Assembly: GCF_026247885.1 (NCBI RefSeq)
Contig: NZ_CP110921.1
Location: 124,001 to 188,000 of the forward strand
Direction of reading: 5' to 3'
Length of the DNA: 64,000 bases
Source of the DNA: Methylococcus mesophilus
Lineage (GTDB): Bacteria > Pseudomonadota > Gammaproteobacteria > Methylococcales > Methylococcaceae
Shown here: positions 1 through 8,419 of the stretch, piece after piece
How positions within the stretch are numbered: the first letter of the stretch is position 1
Layout: each line of letters starts with the position of its first letter
Position numbers and translations under genes: made by a program
Notes under the pieces: model-generated
The model's input: only the letters and a program-made list of their open reading frames with translations
The model's database searches: none
Told to the model about the DNA's origin: nothing

Positions 1-2
1 AC

Positions 3-308
3 GACACCTACAAGGATCCCAACGCGGCCCGCATTTCCCTCGATGAGGAGGAATGCCGGATGATGGCCAATGAAGCCGGCAGCGCGGGTACGGAAGCCCT
101 GAAGGGCGGCGCAGTGGGCGGTCTGGTGGGTGCGGCGGCCGGTGCGGCGATCGGTGCGGCGGTGGGAAGCCCTGGGACAGGCGCGGCCATCGGTGCAGCG
201 GCCGGCGGCATCGGCGGCGCTACCCAGCAGGGAGTCTCCGGCGACGAGCAGTACAAGCGCGCGTTCATCAACTGCATGCGCGGACGCGGCCACAACGTCA
301 TCAACTGA
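3..308 (+). CDS. Glycine-zipper protein, 5' end outside window
   Basis: The reading frame is open from the first bases of the window, so the gene begins upstream; the Met at 60 is internal. The visible 101 residues have an acidic stretch ending in a Cys (DEEEC), then a Gly/Ala-rich zipper with repeated GxxxG spacing (GGLVGAAAGAAIGAAVG and GAAIGAAAGGIGGA), then a short tail with YKRAFINCMRGRGHNVI. Glycine zippers of this kind sit in or against membranes, and the two flanking cysteines could form a disulfide in the periplasm. Related small gammaproteobacterial proteins are usually secreted or lipid-anchored, but the export signal is outside the window. The exact function is unknown. Confidence 0.7.
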   Translation, partial: DTYKDPNAARISLDEEECRMMANEAGSAGTEALKGGAVGGLVGAAAGAAIGAAVGSPGTGAAIGAAAGGIGGATQQGVSGDEQYKRAFINCMRGRGHNVIN

Positions 309-398
309 TGCTCAAGGCATAACCCTTTTCCCCGGATGAGAGGGGTGTGGCCGGGTTTGCCGCGGCCGCCGCCATGAAACGTTTTTAAGTTTCCAAGA

Positions 399-1931
399 AT
401 GCAAGCATCACTCCCGGCTGCGCTCCGGCAGGCCGCAGCCCGCTTTTCGTCCCTTCCCGCCGTTTTGGCGGACGACCGGCCCATCGGGTTCGCCGAGTTC
501 GACCGCTCCTCCGACGCCATCGCCGCGGGGCTTGCCGCCCGTGGTGTCACCAAGGGGGAGCGCATCGGTCTCTACTGCATCAATTCCGCGGAATTTGCCC
601 TTGCCTACGTCGGTATCCTCAAGACCGGCGCCGTCGTCGTGCCCGTCAACCTGCTGCTCAGTGCCGAAGAGGTGCATTACAACCTTGCCGACGCCGGGGT
701 CAGCGGGCTGATCTATCACGGCCACGTCTCGGCAAATGCCTCCGCCGTGCTGGATCGGCTTCCCGGCCTGAAGGTCCGCGCCGGCATCGGCTGCGACGGT
801 TCGGACGGAGAGGTTTGGCGGGCCTTGCTGGAAGATGCCTGCGCGCCCCCGTCCGTCGAATTCGACGCTCTGGAAGACTTGGCCGCGATTCTCTACACCT
901 CCGGCACGACCGGTCATCCCAAGGGCGCGATGTTGACCCACGGCAATCTGCTGGCGAATACCGCGAGCGTGCGGGAGGCCCTGGACTGGCGTCCCGGCGA
1001 GGACCGGGTGTTGGTGGTGCTGCCGATGTTCCATGCCTTCGCGGCCACCGTCGGCATGCTCACGCCGCTCCTCCACGGCTGTGCCCTGGCGCCGCTGGCG
1101 AAATTCGAGCCGGACACGGTCGCCGACACCATTGGCCGGCACGGGGCCACCCTGTTTCTCGGCGTGCCCAGCATGTATGCCTTGCTGTGCCGGCTGCGTG
1201 ACGATCGAGTCGCTCGGTTCGGAACCATCCGCCTGTGCGTGTCCGGCGGCGCGGCCTTGCCGCCCACCGTCATGCAGCAGTTTCAGGCGCGTTTTGGCTT
1301 AGCCATTCACGAAGGCGACGGTCCCACCGAATGCTCGCCTGTCACCTGCGTCAACCCCGTGGGCGGCCCCGTCAAATGCGGCACGGTTGGCTTGCCGGTG
1401 CCGGGTGTGGAGATGAAGATCGTCGACGAGCAAGGCGCCGAACTGCCGGTCGGCGAGATGGGTGAAATCGCCGTGCGCGGCGCCAATGTCTTCAAAGGCT
1501 ACTGGAAGCAGCCCGAAGCCACTGAAGAAAGCTTTCGCGACGGCTGGTTCCTCACCGGTGACCTGGGGCATGTCGACGAGGACGGCTATTTCAGCATCGT
1601 CGACCGCAAGAAGGACCTCATCATCGTCAACGGCATGAACGTCTATCCAAGGGTGATCGAAGACGTATTGTGCCGGCATCCGGCGATCCGCGAGGTGGCC
1701 GTGGTCGGCGATCCGGACCCGTTGCACGGCGAGCGGGTCGTGGCCTATGTCGTATTGGAAACCCTCGCCACCGAGGCGGAAATCCGCGCGTGGTGCAAAC
1801 CCTATCTGGGGCGGCACGAGATCCCCCGCCATGTCGTAGCGCTCGAGCAACTGCCCAGGAACGCCGCCGGCAAGATATTGAAGCGGCAGTTGCGGCGGCA
1901 GGGGGAAGTGGAGCGTGGGGTGGATGTCTGA
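399..1931 (+). CDS. Acyl-CoA synthetase (AMP-forming ligase)
   Basis: A 510-residue ANL-superfamily adenylating enzyme, close to full length for a long- or medium-chain acyl-CoA ligase. Visible core motifs: the phosphate-binding loop YTSGTTGHPKG (about residue 167), a DGPTE version of the usual YGxTE motif, the hinge region LTGDLGHVDEDGY, and the C-terminal catalytic lysine motif PRNAAGKILKRQL. It should activate a carboxylic acid with ATP to an acyl-AMP and then the CoA thioester in the cytoplasm. The substrate cannot be read from sequence. It converges on the diiron protein gene downstream across a hairpin terminator. Its place beside a diiron oxidase, a carbamoyltransferase and an AlkB-like hydroxylase suggests it feeds an acyl chain into a shared pathway, which is inference. 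Confidence 0.88.
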   Translation: MQASLPAALRQAAARFSSLPAVLADDRPIGFAEFDRSSDAIAAGLAARGVTKGERIGLYCINSAEFALAYVGILKTGAVVVPVNLLLSAEEVHYNLADAGVSGLIYHGHVSANASAVLDRLPGLKVRAGIGCDGSDGEVWRALLEDACAPPSVEFDALEDLAAILYTSGTTGHPKGAMLTHGNLLANTASVREALDWRPGEDRVLVVLPMFHAFAATVGMLTPLLHGCALAPLAKFEPDTVADTIGRHGATLFLGVPSMYALLCRLRDDRVARFGTIRLCVSGGAALPPTVMQQFQARFGLAIHEGDGPTECSPVTCVNPVGGPVKCGTVGLPVPGVEMKIVDEQGAELPVGEMGEIAVRGANVFKGYWKQPEATEESFRDGWFLTGDLGHVDEDGYFSIVDRKKDLIIVNGMNVYPRVIEDVLCRHPAIREVAVVGDPDPLHGERVVAYVVLETLATEAEIRAWCKPYLGRHEIPRHVVALEQLPRNAAGKILKRQLRRQGEVERGVDV

Positions 1932-1937
1932 GCCCCC

Positions 1938-1967
1938 CTTCGGCAGAGCGTTGCCGAAGCCTGTTTT
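1938..1967 (+). terminator. Hairpin terminator after the acyl-CoA ligase gene
   Basis: Perfect 8-bp arms CTTCGGCA (1938-1945) and TGCCGAAG (1952-1959) around a 6-base loop, followed by CCTGTTTT. It lies just after the ligase stop codon and touches the end of the convergent gene, so it may serve both transcripts. Confidence 0.6.
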
Positions 1968-3928
1968 CAACCTCGCCGGCTTCGTAGCTGGGAGCGAAGC
2001 CGCCAGGCCAGGCTCAGCCCGGCGGTGTAGAGCGAGAGATAGCCGGTCCAGATTCTCCTCCATACCTGGTGTGAAACCTCCGCGCCGCCCTTCCGTTCCA
2101 TTTCGTCCATGTAAATCATGACGGCATCCCTTGCCCGGGCGGCATGCCCGGAGGCGAGATTGTCGATGCTGAGGTGCAACTGGATGATGGCGGGGTCGAT
2201 CCCATGGTCGCGCAGCAGGTCGATCAGCCGCATGTAGCCGGCGCCGAGTCCGCTGAGTTCGATGGCGAGATTGAGACCGAGCAGTTCTGGGAAATAGCGG
2301 CGGGGGTCCTGGCCGATGGCGAGGAGGTAGACGGGTAGGTCGAAGGCGGCATCCAGGAAGCGCGGGTCATTGGCAAAGGCTTCGCTCGCGAACGGCGGCA
2401 GCCCGATGCCGAGGTCGTCGAGCAGGCGGCGGTAGACGTTGGGATGGTTGCGTTTGGGTCGGCCGTTGCCCAGTTCGTCGGCGTAGATTTTCAGCAGATG
2501 GCGGTTGATGGTATCCAGGTTTTCGGCAGCCGTGGCGATGCCGGCCAGCCAGCAGCCGTCGACCAGGATGGTGGGCGCGAGCTGGAGGATGACCCATCGG
2601 CAGAAATCCTTGCCGATCCGAGGCGGCACGGCGAGCGGGCGGTAACGCTCGATTTCGTGCCGGTATATGGCTTCGATGCGGGCGTGGAAAGCCGTCTCAT
2701 CGTAGGGGAAAAAACGGCGGTCACCTCGTTGCAGTTGCATGAAAAAGCGGGTCAGGCGGAGAGTCCGTTCTATGGCCTCGGTGGCTTGTCCGGGGATATC
2801 TGACGTCGACTCGGCGTCCAGCAGGGCGGTGTATAACGCACGCTTCGAGCGAGGGCCGGACTTTGGCCGTCGGTTCACGAGATTCGGCCGTGGAATGAAG
2901 GCCGAGCCGGTCGCCGCAATGCCGACGCTCCGGCGCTCATCTTCGATCCAGTCCAGCCAAACCCGCCGCTCGGCGGCATCGAACACGCCGAACATCGGTC
3001 CGCCGAAGTCCATGGCGCGGATCAGCCGGCTTTCTTCCGCGCAGGTTCGGTCCACGTAGGGCGAATCGCGCAGCGCGTCGAGCAGCGGTTCCGGACCGGC
3101 CTGCGCCAGCCATTCATCGAGGCTGCGTCCGGCGAGCAAGACCCTGCCGTGATGGCCGAGGGCATGGGCGCGTTTGGCCTGGACGATACTGGCCATCGCT
3201 TCTCTGGCCTGGAGTCGGCGGGCCAATTGGCCGGCGGCTTCCTGGAGCAGTTCGGTGAACGACAGGCAGTAAAGGGACCAGCCGGCCTGGACGCGACCTT
3301 CGTCGCGATCCGTGCAAGCCTCCAGCGCGGTGCGGGCCAACGCGCGGCAGTGGCCGGTTTCGGCTGCATCGCCGTCATCCCACCAATCCGGTTCCCGCAG
3401 GCTGTGGGCCAGAGTCCAACCCAGCAGTTCCGGGAAGTAGCTGCGCGGGCGATGGAACAGGCAAAGCTGGACGGCCGGCAGCGCCCAGGCGAAATCGGGA
3501 ATGTTGGGAGCGTGAAAGAAGGTGGGATCGTCCAGGGCAGGCAGAGTCGCGCCGGCGAGGGTGAGCTTTGCCCGGAACTTCAAGGGAGCCGAGGTGGCGG
3601 GCTCGTCGAGGCCGACGCTGCGGCAATACAGTTCGAACAGCTGGCATTCGGCGAGGCGGTGCGCCGTGGCCGGCCGCGCGGCGCGGGCCAGCCAGATTCC
3701 ATCCAGCAAAAGCGTCGGCGCCAGGGCGAGAAGCACGATGCGCCGTCCGGCTTCTTCTTTTGGATTGGGCCGGACCGGTGGCGACCAGGGATTCCCGAAG
3801 CTCGGGAGCGTGCCGGCCTGCACGGCCTTAGCGAGCGTCGACTCGAAGAATTCCGATGCCCCCCGAAGCGTCTCGGCATCGGCGGGACCGTGCAGCAGCG
3901 CCCGGCACAGGCCGCGCAGCCCGGTCAT
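1967..3928 (-). CDS. Tandem haem-oxygenase-like diiron protein (HDO family)
   Basis: A 653-residue protein made of two related halves of the iron-containing redox enzyme / haem-oxygenase-like superfamily. Each half has the APTLLLDGIWLA / APTILVDGCWLA helix and the YFPELLG helix. The C-terminal half keeps the family's likely iron ligands: Glu in YADELGNG (about 483), His in NHPNVY (about 493), Glu in IELSG (about 555) and the His/Asp/His set in LHLSIDN and SGHA (about 582-595). In the N-terminal half most of these are replaced. Family members with known function oxidatively cleave fatty acids to alkenes or N-oxygenate amines; which applies here is unknown. The start is ATG at 3928, overlapping the carbamoyltransferase stop by 4 bases, so the two are probably co-translated. 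Open frame continues upstream but only as antisense-frame noise inside the neighbour. Confidence 0.75.
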   Translation of the reverse strand: MTGLRGLCRALLHGPADAETLRGASEFFESTLAKAVQAGTLPSFGNPWSPPVRPNPKEEAGRRIVLLALAPTLLLDGIWLARAARPATAHRLAECQLFELYCRSVGLDEPATSAPLKFRAKLTLAGATLPALDDPTFFHAPNIPDFAWALPAVQLCLFHRPRSYFPELLGWTLAHSLREPDWWDDGDAAETGHCRALARTALEACTDRDEGRVQAGWSLYCLSFTELLQEAAGQLARRLQAREAMASIVQAKRAHALGHHGRVLLAGRSLDEWLAQAGPEPLLDALRDSPYVDRTCAEESRLIRAMDFGGPMFGVFDAAERRVWLDWIEDERRSVGIAATGSAFIPRPNLVNRRPKSGPRSKRALYTALLDAESTSDIPGQATEAIERTLRLTRFFMQLQRGDRRFFPYDETAFHARIEAIYRHEIERYRPLAVPPRIGKDFCRWVILQLAPTILVDGCWLAGIATAAENLDTINRHLLKIYADELGNGRPKRNHPNVYRRLLDDLGIGLPPFASEAFANDPRFLDAAFDLPVYLLAIGQDPRRYFPELLGLNLAIELSGLGAGYMRLIDLLRDHGIDPAIIQLHLSIDNLASGHAARARDAVMIYMDEMERKGGAEVSHQVWRRIWTGYLSLYTAGLSLAWRLRSQLRSRRG

Positions 3929-5688
3929 GGCAGTGTCTCCGGTTTGGTGAAGAGATAATCGCCGGCGACCAGGGCGTCCAGGCCCGATCCCAGGAATACA
4001 CCGAAGGCGTCTTCCATGCTGTGCACCATGGGCTTCCCCATGACGTTGAAACTGGTGTTGAGCAATACCGGCACCCCACTCAGCCGGTGGAATGCTTCCA
4101 GAAGGGCATGAAAGCGCGGATTCCAACTCTGTTTGACGGTCTGCAACCGGCCGGTACCGTCCACATGCACCACCGCCGGCACCCGCTTCCGTGCCTCCGG
4201 CCGGAACCGCAGGGTACGCTCCATGTACCGGGATTCCTGATAGGCCTCGAACCAGTCGGGGCCGTGTTCGTGCAGGATGGCGGGAGCATAGGGCCGGAAG
4301 CGTTCGCGGAACTTTACCTCGCGGTTGATGCGCTCGCCGGTTTCGGCATGGCGGGGATCGGCCAGGATGGAGCGGTTGCCGAGCGAGCGGGGGCCGAATT
4401 CGGCCTTGCCCTGAAGCCAGCCCAGGACCTTGCCTTGGGTCAGCAGTTCGGCCGCGCTGCCGATGAGGGCATCTCCGGGGAGGTGCCGAACCGGCAAGCC
4501 GGCGTAGCGGGCGAAGCGTTCGATGTCCGGGGCCGCGATTTCGCTGCCGAGATAAGGGGAGAGACCGCCCGGTTCGAAGGATTGCCCGGGGTGATCTTCC
4601 CGGAAGGCGAGCCATGCCGCCCCCAGCGCGGTGCCGTCGTCGGCCGGCGCCGGCGGCACGTACAGCGCCCGGAACGGCGTCCCGCCCGGAATCTGGCCGT
4701 TGCATACCGAGTTCAGCGCGCAGCCGCCGGCCAGCGCGAGGTGTTCGGAAAATCCGCGAGCGTGGAAGTTGGCGAGCAGCCGATTGACGGTTTCGGCGAA
4801 AAAAAGCTGGCCTGTATGGGCGAGGTCGGCAGCGGCTTCCGGCGCTTGCTCCGGATGCCGCCGGCGGGATTCGAGCCGTTGCAGCCGGTCGAAAAACACA
4901 TCGTGGCCGGTCTTCAGGCGCAGGCCGTCCACCTGCATCATGTCCCGTAGCCAGCCCATCACTTCCGCGTCCGCGCGCCCGTAGGAGGCGAGCCCCATGA
5001 CTTTCCATTCCTCGCCGCCGAGCCAGTCGAATCCGCAGAGTTCGGTGAGCTTCATATAGTAGAATCCCAGACTCTGCGGTCCCTCGAGTTTGGCCACGGG
5101 GCGCAGCCGGCCGTTGCGGTAGTCGAAGAACGCCATCGATCCGGTTTCGCCGTATGAGTCGATCACGGCGCAGGCCGCGGTCTCGAAGGGGCTGCCGTAA
5201 CAGGCCAGCGCGGCATGGCTGAGGTGGTGGTCGTAGCCCCGGATACGGACCGGGACGCCGGGAAAATCGCGGCGCAGGCTTCGTGCAAGGTTGAGCAGCC
5301 GGCTTTTCAAGGCATGGTGCTGGGCGGCTTGCATATGATAGAGCTGATGGGGCTCCAGCCAGGCATGGAGCCGGCGGCCTGCATCGGCAAGGATGCCCTC
5401 AGGCGACAGCCATCCCAGCCAGCGTGCGAGATGCTCGTGCAGAGGGCGCGACTCCTGCCAGTTGCAGGCAATGACGAATTCGTCGGCGTCGGCGCAATGC
5501 GCGTGCAACAGTGCAGGCGTTTGGAACAGGTCGTCTGGCGGGGCGTTCAAGGCCCGCTTGCTCTGGAGCCGGCGCTCGGCGGCTTCGGCGAACAGGATGC
5601 CGCCGTCCGGACCGACGATCGCCAGGGCCGGATCATGGTAGGTCAGGCACAGGCCGAGATAATAGGTTCTCGCTTTTGATGGCCGCAT
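3925..5688 (-). CDS. O-carbamoyltransferase, NodU/CmcH/TobZ family
   Basis: A 587-residue carbamoyltransferase from the ATG at 5688 (a TTG at 5703 could add five residues; no clear ribosome site separates them). The N-terminal Kae1/ASKHA-like half has the metal-binding DHHLSHAALACYGS segment and a following DSYGE motif; the C-terminal half has GPRSLGNRSILADPR, typical of the YrdC-like carbamoyl-phosphate domain. Known members make a carbamoyl adenylate from carbamoyl phosphate and ATP and pass it to a hydroxyl on a natural product such as a Nod factor, cephem or tobramycin. The acceptor here is unknown; the divergent AlkB-like hydroxylase could create the hydroxyl. It is translationally coupled to the tandem diiron protein. 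Confidence 0.88.
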   Translation of the reverse strand: MRPSKARTYYLGLCLTYHDPALAIVGPDGGILFAEAAERRLQSKRALNAPPDDLFQTPALLHAHCADADEFVIACNWQESRPLHEHLARWLGWLSPEGILADAGRRLHAWLEPHQLYHMQAAQHHALKSRLLNLARSLRRDFPGVPVRIRGYDHHLSHAALACYGSPFETAACAVIDSYGETGSMAFFDYRNGRLRPVAKLEGPQSLGFYYMKLTELCGFDWLGGEEWKVMGLASYGRADAEVMGWLRDMMQVDGLRLKTGHDVFFDRLQRLESRRRHPEQAPEAAADLAHTGQLFFAETVNRLLANFHARGFSEHLALAGGCALNSVCNGQIPGGTPFRALYVPPAPADDGTALGAAWLAFREDHPGQSFEPGGLSPYLGSEIAAPDIERFARYAGLPVRHLPGDALIGSAAELLTQGKVLGWLQGKAEFGPRSLGNRSILADPRHAETGERINREVKFRERFRPYAPAILHEHGPDWFEAYQESRYMERTLRFRPEARKRVPAVVHVDGTGRLQTVKQSWNPRFHALLEAFHRLSGVPVLLNTSFNVMGKPMVHSMEDAFGVFLGSGLDALVAGDYLFTKPETLP

Positions 5689-5708
5689 CGTGAGGTTCCG
5701 CAAAGCCC

Positions 5709-6818
5709 ATGAGCATTCTATCGAAAACCCGATCGGAGGCCATTTGGCCGCTGCCGTGGTGGACCGGCTACGGACTCAGCCTGGTGTTTCCTCTGGCCGT
5801 GCTCGGGTTTCTCGCCACCGGTCCGCACCGGCCGGCGGCTGCGCTGCTCTGGACTCTGCCCATGCTCGGCCTGCTGCTGGCCGAGTATTTCGGTCCGGCG
5901 GAAACCCGCGTGGTGCAGGAAGATGCGCCGCATCTTTTCTTCGACGGCATCCTCTATTTGCTGGCCGGACTGCAGGTGCTGAACCTGATCCTGCTCGGCC
6001 GGCTGGTGTCGCAACTCGGCTGGACTGGATTTTCCGAAATCGTGGCGAGCCTGGCCGATATGTTCGCGATACGGGCGATGGTCTCCGCGGATTTCGTCTG
6101 CGCGGGCATCTGTCCGGCCCATGAGCTGATGCATCGGCGCTCCCGTCTGCAACGAAGGCTGGGACGGCTGCTGCTCGCCTCGCTCGGCTACGACCATTTC
6201 TACGTCGCGCACAAGCAGGGACATCATGCCCGGCTGGGAACGGCCGACGACCCCTCGACTGCGCACAGAGGGGAGAACTTCGAGGATTTCTATCGGCGCG
6301 GGCTTCGCCAGCAATGGCGCATCGCCTGGTCGGACCGGCGGGGGGCGGCGGTGGCGGGGTTGGTGTTCGAACTGGCATGGCTGGCGCTCTACGCCGCGCT
6401 GTTCGGCTTGCTGGCAGCACTGGTGCTGCTGCATCAGGCGCGAGGCGCGGTACGGACCCTGGAATCGGTGAATTATTTCCAGCACTACGGCCTGACCGAA
6501 GATTCCGGCCAGAGCGGGGCGATCGCATGGCGCAATGATTCGGCCCTCAGCCTGTTCATGTTCCTCGGGCTCAGCCGCCATGCCGATCACCATCTTCGGC
6601 CCGGCGTGAGCTATGCGGAGTTGCGGACTACGCCGAAGGGACCGGGGATGCCTTATGGCTATATGGGCATGGCGCTGTGGGTGCAACGCCGGAACGAGAG
6701 CTACCGTCGATGGGCCGAAGCGCACCTTGAACGGGTCGCTGCTTCAGAGAGCGCTTGGTCGACGCGGCGAACACCTGGGGTCAGGCAATCGGAAGCGGGT
6801 CTTGTGGAAACACCGTGA
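5709..6818 (+). CDS. AlkB-like integral-membrane diiron hydroxylase
   Basis: A 369-residue polytopic membrane protein with the histidine boxes of the alkane 1-monooxygenase / fatty acid desaturase superfamily: HELMH (about 138), HKQGHH followed by GTADDPSTA (about 168), NYFQHYG (about 254) and LSRHADHH (about 288). At least four hydrophobic segments lie in the N-terminal 130 residues and about residues 215-245. Textbook AlkB has EHxxGHH and NYxEHYG; here His replaces the first Glu and Gln the second, so this is a divergent branch. It should use O2 and electrons from a rubredoxin-type donor, which is not encoded nearby. It is divergent from the carbamoyltransferase with almost no gap. The last ~40 residues are low-complexity and probably dispensable. 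Confidence 0.82.
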   Translation: MSILSKTRSEAIWPLPWWTGYGLSLVFPLAVLGFLATGPHRPAAALLWTLPMLGLLLAEYFGPAETRVVQEDAPHLFFDGILYLLAGLQVLNLILLGRLVSQLGWTGFSEIVASLADMFAIRAMVSADFVCAGICPAHELMHRRSRLQRRLGRLLLASLGYDHFYVAHKQGHHARLGTADDPSTAHRGENFEDFYRRGLRQQWRIAWSDRRGAAVAGLVFELAWLALYAALFGLLAALVLLHQARGAVRTLESVNYFQHYGLTEDSGQSGAIAWRNDSALSLFMFLGLSRHADHHLRPGVSYAELRTTPKGPGMPYGYMGMALWVQRRNESYRRWAEAHLERVAASESAWSTRRTPGVRQSEAGLVETP

Positions 6819-6834
6819 GAGACGCCTGACGGAT

Positions 6835-7240
6835 TCAGTCCCGCTCGGTTTTCAGGATTTTGCCACTGACGTCCAATTCGAGTTCGAGTTCCTCGCCATT
6901 CTCTTTGAGCTCGACCTCATACCCGGTGACCGTGCCATCGGGTTCATTATTTTCTCCGCTTCCTTCACCTTGCCTTTCGGATATGCGCTTGTGACGGCCT
7001 GAATGACGGGATCAGGCAGCGCCTTGCTGTCGATTTCCTCTTCCTTCTGCAGAAGGAAGCCGTGAGCGTCGTAGAGGGGCTCGTATTCCCTGTCGCTCTC
7101 CTCGTGCTCCACTTCATAAGCGACCTTGCCTTCGACGGTTTCCTTCTCAAACTCTACGCCTTTGACATGGGGATAGGCGTTTTCGAAGGCTTAGACCAGC
7201 ATCTTGGGCACCTGCCGCCTGCTCAGTTCCTGTTCCTCGC
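6835..7240 (-). pseudogene. Decayed PepSY-like periplasmic protein gene
   Basis: Reading the minus strand, three pieces of one PepSY-like protein can be stitched together. The first reads ELSRRQVPKMLV, then a TAA near 7192, then AFENAYPHVKGVEFEKE and a second PepSY unit ending KVKEAEKI. A one-base loss near 6947 shifts the frame, after which EPDGTVTGYEVELKENG and a natural C-terminus ending KTERD follow, with the stop at 6835-6837. A further in-frame stop lies upstream near 7265. At least two lesions mean no full protein is made, unless the lesions are sequencing errors. Intact relatives are small exported proteins with two PepSY-like repeats. Confidence 0.65.
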
Positions 7241-7406
7241 CCCGGGCGTGCCCAGGCGCCAGTCAAGGGGTAACCAGCACCGCCGTAGCCAAGATTCGGG
7301 TTTTCGTACTTCCTTGTCGGGTGGAACTGAATGAGCGCTGCAAAGCCCGCGATCACAGGCCTTAAAACACCCGAAGATCAATGACACAGCAACAAGAAAA
7401 TCGCTG

Positions 7407-7436
7407 TTGACTACCTTCTGCTCTTATCGTGTAGGA
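7407..7436 (+). promoter_or_regulatory. Weak candidate promoter for chrBA
   Basis: TTGACT at 7407-7412 is followed by the weak -10-like TAGGAT at 7432-7437 after a 19-base spacer. It lies about 30 bases upstream of the ChrB start, in the only AT-richer stretch before the operon. The -10 is poor, so activation or another promoter is possible. Confidence 0.3.
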
Positions 7437-7468
7437 TATTCAACACAAACGTTATATAAGAACAATAA

Positions 7469-8419
7469 ATGAAATACTCTTGGCTGGTCCTTATCCTCAC
7501 TCTGCCCACTCATAACGCCACCGGCCGCATGCGCGTCTGGCGCGCGCTCAAAGCCGTCGGGTGCGGTGTATTGCGGGATGGCGTCTATCTTTTGCCCAAC
7601 CGGCCGGGACATAGGCAGGCCTTGCGGGTGCAGGCCGAAGAGGTGGTCGCCGGAGGGGGCAGCGCCCACGTACTGGTTCTGGACGGCGAGAATCAGGAGC
7701 AACAGCAGACTTTTGAGGCGCTGTTCGACCGTTCAAGCGAATACGGCAAGCTGGTCGATGCGGTCCGGCAAGCTGTCGATCTGGAACTGGAATCGGCGGA
7801 ACCCGCCCGCCTGCGAAGGCAAGTGACACGGCTGCGCAAGGAATTCGAGACGGTCGCGGCCTTGGATTACTTCCCCGGTGCCGCGCGCGACCAAGCCGCC
7901 GCGGCGTTGGAAGAGTTGGAGCATGCGGCGAGCGACCGGTTGACGCCGGATGAGCCCCATGCCGCCCACCGGCGGATCAAGCGGCTGCAGCTCAAGGATT
8001 ATCAGGGCCGGCTTTGGGCCACCCGCCGCCGTCCCTGGGTTGACCGCCTCGCCAGCGCCTGGCTGGTCCGGCGCTTCCTTGACCCCGAAGCCCGTTTTCT
8101 CTGGCTGGCCTCGCCGGCCGATTGTCCTCCTGATGCGGTGGGCTTCGATTTCGATGGCGCAGCTTTCACCCATGTGGGTGCCAAGGTCACCTTCGAAGTG
8201 CTGCTGGCCAGCTTTGGCTTGACGGACGCCGCCCTGCAACGCCTGGGGGCGCTGGTGCGCTACCTGGATGTCGGCGGAATCCCGGTTCCGGAAGCGGCAG
8301 GGCTGGAAGCACTCATGCGGGGCATGCATCAGCGGCTGGCGGATGACGACGCTCTCCTGGCCGAAGCACAAGAGGTATTCGATTCCTTCCATCAGGCCTT
8401 TTCGGAAAACGGCGCATGA
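7469..8419 (+). CDS. chrB: Chromate resistance protein ChrB
   Basis: A 316-residue full-length ChrB. The N-terminal half ([27 protein letters not shown], shown as separate parts: [11 protein letters not shown] and [13 protein letters not shown]) is the winged-helix-like ChrB-N region; the C-terminal half has [19 protein letters not shown] and [12 protein letters not shown], typical of the ChrB-C domain. ChrB acts as a chromate-responsive regulator and is needed for high-level resistance in characterised operons. Its TGA overlaps the ATG of chrA (ATGA), so the two are co-translated. Known chr operons place chrB directly before chrA, as here. Confidence 0.88.
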   Translation: MKYSWLVLILTLPTHNATGRMRVWRALKAVGCGVLRDGVYLLPNRPGHRQALRVQAEEVVAGGGSAHVLVLDGENQEQQQTFEALFDRSSEYGKLVDAVRQAVDLELESAEPARLRRQVTRLRKEFETVAALDYFPGAARDQAAAALEELEHAASDRLTPDEPHAAHRRIKRLQLKDYQGRLWATRRRPWVDRLASAWLVRRFLDPEARFLWLASPADCPPDAVGFDFDGAAFTHVGAKVTFEVLLASFGLTDAALQRLGALVRYLDVGGIPVPEAAGLEALMRGMHQRLADDDALLAEAQEVFDSFHQAFSENGA

